Below are positions 1-4,863 of a DNA stretch of 6,653 bases, piece after piece (positions within the stretch are counted from its first letter, which is position 1; every line of letters starts with the position of its first letter). Made by a program: the position numbers and the translations under genes. A model generated the notes under the pieces. That model did no database searches, was not told where the DNA came from, and saw only the letters and a program-made list of their open reading frames with translations. Source of the stretch: Ignavibacteriota bacterium (GTDB taxonomy: Bacteria; Bacteroidota; Ignavibacteria; Tepidaquicellales; Tepidaquicellaceae); contig PNBM01000053.1 of NCBI GenBank assembly GCA_003135995.1, positions 2,076 through 8,728 on the forward strand, written 5' to 3'.

Positions 1-347
1 AAGAAACAGATAATCCGGATGTTGTAATATTTTTTGCTAAACCTGATGTTTTATCCGGACTTTTCACTCTTGCAAACTTTGATAGTGTTCAACCTGACGG
101 CGGAGTTTTTGTTCCTTTCGGACCGGGATGCGGTTCTATTATTCATTTTCCTTATCTTGAGAAAGATAAAGACACTCCAAGAGCTGTAATCGGCATGTTC
201 GACCCGTCTGCAAGACCCTGCGTTCCGAAAGAAACTCTTTCCTTTGCTGTTCCTTATAATAGATTTGTACAAATGATTGGATTTATGGAAGAGAGTTTTC
301 TGATTACAGGAACGTGGGATAAAGTGTCTTTAAGAATTAAAAATTAA
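1..347 (+). CDS. DUF169 family protein, C-terminal part
   Basis: An open frame enters from the left edge (first full codon at base 3) and runs 114 codons to TAA at 345-347. The reading includes PDVVIFFAKPD, LSGLFTLANFDS, VPFGPGCGSIIHFP, AVIGMFDPSARPCVPKETLSF and VPYNRFVQMI. These match the C-terminal half of the DUF169 family (COG2043) as I know it, especially the FDPSARPCVPK block. Two cysteines sit in the most conserved blocks, GPGC and RPC. The biochemical role of the family is not established, and I do not assign one. No signal peptide or membrane segment is visible in this part; the N-terminus lies outside the window. The stop codon is inside a heptanucleotide repeat (330-350). The next gene on this strand starts 230 bp downstream, so cotranscription is doubtful. 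The frame is certain; the family call rests on remembered motifs. Confidence 0.85.
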   Translation, partial: ETDNPDVVIFFAKPDVLSGLFTLANFDSVQPDGGVFVPFGPGCGSIIHFPYLEKDKDTPRAVIGMFDPSARPCVPKETLSFAVPYNRFVQMIGFMEESFLITGTWDKVSLRIKN

Positions 348-350
348 GAA
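330..350 (+). repeat. Heptanucleotide tandem repeat, TTAARAA x3, over a stop codon
   Basis: Three head-to-tail 7-bp units, TTAAGAA, TTAAAAA and TTAAGAA, cover the last codons and the stop of the DUF169 gene. They are the reverse complement of the TTAATTC array at 417-444 after rotation of the unit. Because 7 is not a multiple of 3, the three TAA triplets (331, 338, 345) fall in three different frames; the third is the stop actually used. Bases 338-351 also form a perfect 14-bp inverted repeat with 434-447. Confidence 0.75.
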
Positions 351-373
351 TGAAGATGAGTTAAGAGCCTTTT

Positions 374-411
374 CACAGAGATACACAGAGAAATCACAGA
401 GACACACAGAG
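374..411. repeat. CACAGAG direct repeat array, four copies
   Basis: The 7-mer CACAGAG occurs at 374-380, 384-390, 395-401 and 405-411, with start-to-start spacing of 10, 11 and 10 bp. The linkers (ATA, AAAT, ACA) differ. The array is purine-rich on the + strand and contrasts with the AT-only sequence on both sides. Its period is close to one turn of B-DNA. I see no coding potential in it. Function is unknown: it could be a protein-binding array or simply a degenerate short tandem repeat. Confidence 0.7.
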
Positions 412-416
412 AATTT

Positions 417-444
417 TTAATTCTTAATTCTTAATTCTTAATTT
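417..444 (+). repeat. Heptanucleotide tandem repeat, TTAATTC, about 4 copies
   Basis: Three exact TTAATTC units (417-423, 424-430, 431-437) are followed by a fourth with one change, TTAATTT (438-444). It is the inverted partner of the TTAARAA array at 330-350, with the CACAGAG array between the two. TTAA is its own reverse complement, so the array carries TAA stops on both strands. A transcript reading through from the DUF169 gene could pair the two arrays as a long AT-rich stem; as an intrinsic terminator this would be weak. Confidence 0.75.
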
Positions 445-495
445 TTATGGCTTAGTATTTGTTTACGATTTAGTATTTCGAATTTAAGATTTAAA

Positions 496-512
496 TATCA
501 ATTATATTGATA
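496..512. promoter_or_regulatory. Candidate operator dyad TATCAAT / ATTGATA
   Basis: A perfect inverted repeat has 7-bp arms (496-502 and 506-512) around a 3-bp centre, 66-82 bp before the start of the secreted propeller gene. Two further TTGAT half-sites follow in direct orientation at 525-529 and 532-536. A palindrome plus extra half-sites in a promoter-sized gap is what a dimeric regulator's site looks like. The region is very AT-rich, however, so chance is a real alternative. I could not fit a convincing Bacteroidota-type TAnnTTTG -7 element here. Confidence 0.3.
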
Positions 513-577
513 CATAATTTTAATTTGATTTTTGATATATTTATTAACTAATTTTATAAAAATTTAATATTTGAATT

Positions 578-3085
578 GTGAGAACAAAATTATTTATTTT
601 TTCCGTATTGATATATTCATTGATTTTATCTTTCTCCCTCTTTGTTCATAAAACTTACGCTCAGGTCGAAACATTTGAAGAAAATGAAACAGGTGAAGAA
701 ATACTTGCCCGTGAACAGTTTATATCAATGAGAAGAGCGGGCGGACCTGATAAGGTTTTACCGCCGAACGCATATGCAGATGCTTTGATTCAAAAAAGCA
801 AAATGATAGAAGACAGAAATGTCATTAACAGCCCGACACGATTAATAAGTTGGATAAGCATTAATCCTATCGGAATGTATTATGCTGTAACAAATAATAA
901 TTATATTTCCGGCAGAACTAATTCTATAGCTTTTCATCCAACGGACCCGAATACATTATATATAGCAGCGGCACAGGGCGGTGTCTGGAAAACAACTGAC
1001 GGAGGAGTGAACTGGACTAAATTAACTGAAAATCTCCCGACTTTAGCCTGCGGGGATATTGTGGTTGTTCAAAGCAATCCTAATATTTTATATCTTGGCA
1101 CGGGCGAATTAAATTATTCACAGGACAGCCAATACGGAAACGGAATTTATAAATCTACAGACGCTGGTGCAACCTGGGTGCAAGTTGCAGCTTCATCACT
1201 TGTTGGTAACAAATGTTCAATGATAGCGGTTGACCCGACGAACGCAAACACGGTTTATGCGGCGACAAATTTAGGATTATTTAAATCAACAAATGCAGGT
1301 ACTAACTGGATAAACACTTCCGCCGGTTCAAATGTCAACTGTGTCATTCTGAATCCCAACAATCCGCAAATTATTTATGCGGCGGTTGGAGGAACAAGCG
1401 CAGGAGCAATAAAAAAATCAACTGACGGCGGTGCCTCATATGCCACATTAGCAGGCGGCTTACCGGGAACGATGGGAAGAATTCATCTTGCACTTGCTAG
1501 AAGCAACCCAAGCATTATTTATGCGAGTGTTTCTAATTCAAGCGGTGCACTTGTAGGTTTATATAAAACTACCGACGATGGTACCACATGGACATCACAG
1601 GCAACAACTCCTAATTATCTTGGTACGCAAGGCTGGTATGATAATGCCGTAACAGTTAAACCTACAGACCCGAATACAGTTTTAGTCGGCGGACTCGATA
1701 TTTATTCTTCAACAACGGGTGGTCCGGGACTCGTTCAGAAATCATCATGGAGCACATCGAATACAAATATGTTTTCTCACGCGGATATACACAGGCTCGA
1801 TTATAACGGAAGTGTGCTTTATTGCTGCTCGGATGGAGGCGTTTATAAATCAACTAACGACGGAACAACCTGGACGGATTTAAATCATTATCTTTCAACA
1901 TTGCAATTTCAGAGTGCTGATTATGACCCGACAAATGTTCTATTATTCCAGGGCGGAACACAGGATAATAACAAACAATATACAACTAATGGCGGAGCTT
2001 TATGGACGCAGAGAACAACCGGAGACGGAGGTTATACGATTGTTGACCCGGTAACCACAAATTATATTTATGGTCAATACGTTCAGGGTTCTATTCAACG
2101 TTCTGCAACCTCCGGCGTATCTTTTACAAATATAACCCCAAGTGGTTCAACAGGAGGATTATTTTATAATCCTTATGAAATGGCGCCGGGAGACCACAAT
2201 ACAATTTTATTCGGAAGAGCCGATTTATGGAAAACTACAAGTGCTCAATCCGCATCAACAACATCAGGTTGGACTCAGATTGCAACAACTACGGTAATCG
2301 GAGGAAGTGTATCGGCAATCGGAATTAGTGCAACAGATATTAATAAATATTACATTGGTACCTCTAACGGCAAATTATTGTCGACAACAGATAATGGAAC
2401 AACGTGGATTACAAAAACGGGATATGCTTATATTGGCGATTTAGTTGTTGATAATACAAATGATGCAGTCTGTTATGCAAGCTTAACAGGAACAGGCGCA
2501 ACTCACGTTTTGAAAACAACTGACTATGGAAATACATGGACAAATTTGACAGGTAATCTTCCGAGTATAGCCGCCAATTCAATTATTTTAAGAACCGCAT
2601 CACCGAGAATGTTGTTCGTTGGAACCGATATAGGAATTTTTCAATCTACAAATGATGGTGTAAACTGGGTTTCGTTTAATTCGGGATTTCCTTCTGTTCA
2701 GGTTTATGATATGAAATATAAACTATCTGCCGGCTTGATATTAGTTGCTACTCACGGCAGAGGATGCTGGACATTTGATTTGAATGCTTCTCTGGGTATT
2801 GACCCGTTCGGACAAATTCCTGAAAAATTTAATCTGGCTCAAAATTATCCGAATCCGTTTAATCCGACAACGAATATAGAATTCGATTTGCCTAAATATG
2901 GAAATGTAACACTTGAAATATTTGATGTAAGCGGGAAATCAATTGATAAGCTTGTTAATGGAAATCTGAATGCAGGGCATTATCAAATTCAATGGAATGC
3001 CTCTAAATATTCAAGCGGTGCGTATTTCTATAAAATCGAAACCGATGGATTTAAAGAAGTGAAGAAAATGATGCTTATCAAATAA
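578..3085 (+). CDS. Exported Asp-box (BNR) beta-propeller protein with T9SS C-terminal sorting domain
   Basis: An 835-residue protein starting at GTG. That start is supported because a signal peptide begins at once: positive MRTK, a hydrophobic stretch to about residue 23, and likely cleavage after TYA (residue 28), leaving Gln29 first. Ten Asp-box motifs of the form (S/T)-T-(D/N)-x-G-x-x-(W/Y) start near residues 139, 193, 237, 281, 331, 425, 469, 603, 647 and 690. Many are 43-44 residues apart. This is the sialidase/sortilin/GH74-type propeller fold; the last blade closes near THGRGCW (726-731). Residues 751-835 form a T9SS type A sorting domain (QNYPNPFNPTT, GNVTLEIFDVSG, SSGAYFYKIETDG, KKMMLIK), which directs outer-membrane export and usually surface attachment or release. 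I see no recognisable catalytic domain, so the Asp boxes alone do not make it a sialidase or glycosidase. A structural, adhesive or binding role is plausible. It appears monocistronic. Confidence 0.93.
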   Translation: MRTKLFIFSVLIYSLILSFSLFVHKTYAQVETFEENETGEEILAREQFISMRRAGGPDKVLPPNAYADALIQKSKMIEDRNVINSPTRLISWISINPIGMYYAVTNNNYISGRTNSIAFHPTDPNTLYIAAAQGGVWKTTDGGVNWTKLTENLPTLACGDIVVVQSNPNILYLGTGELNYSQDSQYGNGIYKSTDAGATWVQVAASSLVGNKCSMIAVDPTNANTVYAATNLGLFKSTNAGTNWINTSAGSNVNCVILNPNNPQIIYAAVGGTSAGAIKKSTDGGASYATLAGGLPGTMGRIHLALARSNPSIIYASVSNSSGALVGLYKTTDDGTTWTSQATTPNYLGTQGWYDNAVTVKPTDPNTVLVGGLDIYSSTTGGPGLVQKSSWSTSNTNMFSHADIHRLDYNGSVLYCCSDGGVYKSTNDGTTWTDLNHYLSTLQFQSADYDPTNVLLFQGGTQDNNKQYTTNGGALWTQRTTGDGGYTIVDPVTTNYIYGQYVQGSIQRSATSGVSFTNITPSGSTGGLFYNPYEMAPGDHNTILFGRADLWKTTSAQSASTTSGWTQIATTTVIGGSVSAIGISATDINKYYIGTSNGKLLSTTDNGTTWITKTGYAYIGDLVVDNTNDAVCYASLTGTGATHVLKTTDYGNTWTNLTGNLPSIAANSIILRTASPRMLFVGTDIGIFQSTNDGVNWVSFNSGFPSVQVYDMKYKLSAGLILVATHGRGCWTFDLNASLGIDPFGQIPEKFNLAQNYPNPFNPTTNIEFDLPKYGNVTLEIFDVSGKSIDKLVNGNLNAGHYQIQWNASKYSSGAYFYKIETDGFKEVKKMMLIK

Positions 3086-3103
3086 AAAATAAAAAATAAA
3101 AAA
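3083..3103 (+). repeat. Heptanucleotide tandem repeat, TAAAAAA x3, starting at a stop codon
   Basis: Three exact TAAAAAA units begin with the stop codon of the propeller gene (3083-3085). The TAA triplets at 3083, 3090 and 3097 cover all three reading frames. The period and position relative to a gene end match the array over the DUF169 stop codon. The unit is A-rich, so polymerase slippage is a sufficient explanation for its origin. Confidence 0.6.
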
Positions 3104-3129
3104 CAAATAAGAGCAAAGAGCTTTACATC

Positions 3130-3156
3130 TCCTTCCCAATCCCTGATTGGGAAGGA
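3130..3156 (+). repeat. Palindromic hairpin element, copy 1 (possible terminator)
   Basis: A perfect stem is formed by CCTTCCCAATC (3131-3141) and GATTGGGAAGG (3145-3155) around a 3-nt loop, CCT. An extra T-A pair (3130/3156) makes 12 bp. It lies 45 bp after the stop of the propeller gene and could end its transcript, but no run of T follows directly, so it is not a canonical intrinsic terminator. It belongs to the same family as the copies near 4404 and 4451. Confidence 0.8.
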
Positions 3157-3188
3157 ACAAGATATTTAATTATTAAATTTATTTTAAA

Positions 3189-3611
3189 ATGAAAATCGCA
3201 AAAGAATTTCGCTGGGAAATGGGGCACAGGCTGCCTTTTCACAATGGACTCTGTAAAAATGTCCATGGTCATTCTTACCAAATGGTTATTGAACTCGAAG
3301 GAAATGTTAATACTAATGGAATGATTATTGATTTTTATGATTTAGGTGCCATAATAGATCCGATTATTGAAAAATATGACCATGCATTTCTCTGTTGGGA
3401 AAAAGATAAAATTGTAAAAGATTTTTTAATCAAACATAAAATGAAAAGAGTATTTGTTGATTATCATTCTACTGTGGAAAACATCTGCGAAGATTTTACA
3501 AATATTATCGGCGGTAAATTAAAAAAATTGCAATTCAAAAACATTCAAACTCTCACTGTAAAAATATTCGAAACTCCGAATTCATATGCAGAGAAGACTA
3601 TAAAATTGTAA
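3189..3611 (+). CDS. queD: 6-pyruvoyl-tetrahydropterin synthase family protein, probable 6-carboxytetrahydropterin synthase QueD
   Basis: A complete 140-residue protein, the usual length for QueD (about 120-140). QueD converts 7,8-dihydroneopterin triphosphate to 6-carboxy-5,6,7,8-tetrahydropterin, an early cytoplasmic step in 7-deazaguanine (preQ0/queuosine) synthesis. Expected zinc ligands are present as His13 (EMGHRL) and His26 and His28 (CKNVHGHSY). Cys22, in the Cys-x3-His-Gly-His arrangement, corresponds to the catalytic cysteine of QueD. Asp64-His65 (YDHAFL), Glu97 (STVEN) and Glu128 (IFETPNSYAE) match the remaining catalytic and pterin-binding positions. The residues around His13 (WEMGH) differ from the common AAH form. 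The start follows an AT-rich leader with no Shine-Dalgarno. No queC, queE or queF is adjacent, so the pathway assignment rests on the protein alone. A different pterin-synthase activity in the same fold cannot be excluded. Confidence 0.88.
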   Translation: MKIAKEFRWEMGHRLPFHNGLCKNVHGHSYQMVIELEGNVNTNGMIIDFYDLGAIIDPIIEKYDHAFLCWEKDKIVKDFLIKHKMKRVFVDYHSTVENICEDFTNIIGGKLKKLQFKNIQTLTVKIFETPNSYAEKTIKL

Positions 3612-3646
3612 TTTATAACATATATTCGAGAGGTGTGAATTTAAAA

Positions 3647-4378
3647 TTAGTTTTTCTTTTCAACTCTTTTTAACTCTCCGAAAATTTCTTCGGGTTTTGG
3701 ATAACCGTCTTCGTATGAGAGTAAAGCGATGTGCAAGTGAGTTAAACCGCCTTTTAATATTGCAGACCTTCCTGTGCGTCCGACTTCAGCAATTTTATCC
3801 CCGGGCTTAACTAAATCGCCCGGTTTAGCGTACACGGTATTTAAATGTGAGTAATAAAATATTTTCATATTGGTTACATCAAATATCTTCACATATTTTC
3901 CTCCTCTTAAATATGAACCAATCTCCCATGTTGTATCAGTTGCTGCTACAACACCGCCGGACATACTGACAACATCGACAGGTTTTCCGGTCGCATCATC
4001 GAGACAATCTTTATTTGTGTCAGCAATGAAAATATCGTGTGCAGGATGTGAACTTGCATCAGAACCCTGAAAATAATCGTATTTGTAATCACGGAAATCT
4101 TTTCCGTCTTCTCTGTGAACTATGCTACTGTAATTTGATAGAGGAAAAACCCAATCAGCTTTTTTATGACCTGATATATTATTTTTTTTAAAATATTTTA
4201 TAATATCATTTTCATATCTCTCAAGCATTCTTATTGCGGCGTCTTTATCAATTTTTTGATTTAAAATTAATTTGTCGAGTGCATTCCATTTTTCGCAGAG
4301 AGAATCTAATGAGGCTTGAGGAAGCAATAGAGAATAATTTGATAATATAATCAGGATAATCAATAAATATTTTTTCAT
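3647..4378 (-). CDS. Exported M23 family (LytM-type) metallopeptidase
   Basis: A complete 243-residue protein. The N-terminus (MKKY, then about 16 hydrophobic residues, then LPQA) is a signal peptide with likely cleavage after Ala22. There is no lipobox, so it is probably a soluble periplasmic or secreted protein. Residues 23-75 are charged and probably helical. The M23 domain covers about 80-235. Zinc-site residues are complete: His111 and Asp115 (HPAHD), and His216 in the HLH motif (214-216); His178 (YYSHLN) and His214 are the expected catalytic histidines. The GDKIAEVGRTG segment (193-203) and the preceding KPGDLVKPGD are typical of the family. M23 enzymes cut glycyl or cross-link peptide bonds, commonly in peptidoglycan; the substrate here is not shown. 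An Asp/Asn-rich loop, DTNKDCLDD (120-128), directly follows the first metal motif. The gene converges with queD, with 35 bp between the stops. It follows the rhodanese on the same strand after 127 bp that contain two hairpins. Confidence 0.9.
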   Translation of the reverse strand: MKKYLLIILIILSNYSLLLPQASLDSLCEKWNALDKLILNQKIDKDAAIRMLERYENDIIKYFKKNNISGHKKADWVFPLSNYSSIVHREDGKDFRDYKYDYFQGSDASSHPAHDIFIADTNKDCLDDATGKPVDVVSMSGGVVAATDTTWEIGSYLRGGKYVKIFDVTNMKIFYYSHLNTVYAKPGDLVKPGDKIAEVGRTGRSAILKGGLTHLHIALLSYEDGYPKPEEIFGELKRVEKKN

Positions 4379-4383
4379 TTAAT

Positions 4384-4406
4384 ATGTAATTTAGCATATA
4401 TTACAT
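4384..4406. promoter_or_regulatory. Dyad ATGTAAT / ATTACAT just before the M23 gene start
   Basis: A perfect 7-bp inverted repeat (arms 4384-4390 and 4400-4406, 9-bp centre) lies 6-28 bp upstream of the M23 peptidase ATG on the - strand. Its outer arm overlaps the first bases of a palindromic hairpin element. Position and symmetry would suit an operator or a leader hairpin, but in sequence this AT-rich a 7-bp dyad can arise by chance. Confidence 0.25.
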
Positions 4407-4430
4407 TCCCAATCGGGGATTGGGAATGAG
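4402..4430 (-). repeat. Palindromic hairpin element, copy 2
   Basis: CATTCCCAATC (4404-4414) and GATTGGGAATG (4418-4428) form a perfect 11-bp stem around a GGG loop (CCC on the - strand). A 29-bp stretch (4402-4430) is identical to the one at 4449-4477. It lies between the rhodanese gene end and the M23 start, in the intergenic space of the - strand genes. Read on the - strand it matches the orientation of copy 1 at 3130-3156, which lies downstream of a + strand gene. Confidence 0.85.
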
Positions 4431-4448
4431 GAAAAATAAAACTTATAA

Positions 4449-4477
4449 TACATTCCCAATCGGGGATTGGGAATGAG
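4449..4477 (-). repeat. Palindromic hairpin element, copy 3
   Basis: Identical over 29 bp to 4402-4430, 18 bp away. The stem arms are 4451-4461 and 4465-4475. It lies 28 bp after the rhodanese stop, so on the - strand it would be the first structure met by polymerase leaving that gene. A T-rich stretch follows on the - strand after about 3 nt, broken by other bases, which makes this copy the better candidate for a terminator. Confidence 0.85.
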
Positions 4478-4505
4478 TTGAGTTCGTATTTAAGCAATTA
4501 CAAAT

Positions 4506-4856
4506 TTATTCCCCGCTCACAGTTGGCTTTCCCTGTCGTTTCCACTCGACTATACCACCGACAAGGTTATATGAATTTTGAAATCCAAGTTTGTTCATAA
4601 TATCTAAAGCTGTCCTGCTCCTATTCCCGCTCCGGCAATAAATAAGATAACCGGCGTTTTTATCCAGTAATTTGATTTGCTCTAAAAAATCTTTTGAATA
4701 GAAATTTATTAATAGAGAATCTTTAATTCTTTCGTTTATATATTCTTCTTTTGTTCTTACATCAAGCAGAATATATTTCTTATCTTTACTTAGAATATCG
4801 AATTTCTTAATGTCTATATTATCTTTTTTGACCCCTGAGAATATATTAAAACTCAT
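4506..4856 (-). CDS. Single-domain rhodanese-like protein (sulfurtransferase)
   Basis: A complete 116-residue protein made of one rhodanese domain. It has the substrate-side motif LLDVRTKEEY (30-39), the active-site loop CRSGNRS (74-80) with catalytic Cys74, and the C-terminal NLVGGIVEWKRQGKP (97-111). A six-residue loop starting with Cys is the form found in sulfurtransferases of the GlpE/PspE type. Such proteins carry a persulfide on the cysteine and pass sulfur to thiol or cyanide acceptors; the natural acceptor here is unknown. No signal peptide is visible, so it is probably cytoplasmic. The start lies only 7 bp after the aconitase stop, which suggests cotranscription and perhaps translational coupling, as no Shine-Dalgarno is evident. 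Pairing with an Fe-S enzyme makes a link to cluster sulfur conceivable, but that is inference. Confidence 0.92.
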   Translation of the reverse strand: MSFNIFSGVKKDNIDIKKFDILSKDKKYILLDVRTKEEYINERIKDSLLINFYSKDFLEQIKLLDKNAGYLIYCRSGNRSRTALDIMNKLGFQNSYNLVGGIVEWKRQGKPTVSGE

Positions 4857-4863
4857 CTATATT

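Noticed and set aside
51..272. 73-codon - strand open frame opposite the DUF169 gene
   Set aside because: The + strand frame has clear family motifs through the same bases; the antisense product is low-complexity and unrecognisable.
452..478. Direct repeat TTAGTATTT (452-460 and 470-478) as a regulatory site
   Set aside because: Two 9-mers 18 bp apart in AT-rich intergenic DNA, with no symmetry and no link to a recognisable promoter.
1662..1853. 63-codon - strand open frame inside the propeller gene
   Set aside because: It is antisense to a continuous region of Asp-box repeats, with no motif of its own.
3164..3178. AT-only palindrome ATTTAAT-T-ATTAAAT before queD as an operator
   Set aside because: It is made only of A and T in a very AT-rich leader and is indistinguishable from chance.
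3870..4070. 66-codon + strand open frame opposite the M23 gene
   Set aside because: It overlaps the catalytic domain of the M23 peptidase in antisense and has no support of its own.
4402..4477. Two identical 29-bp repeats with an 18-bp spacer, resembling a minimal CRISPR
   Set aside because: Only two copies, a spacer too short for CRISPR, a repeat that is an almost complete palindrome, a third diverged copy far away downstream of another gene, and no cas genes.
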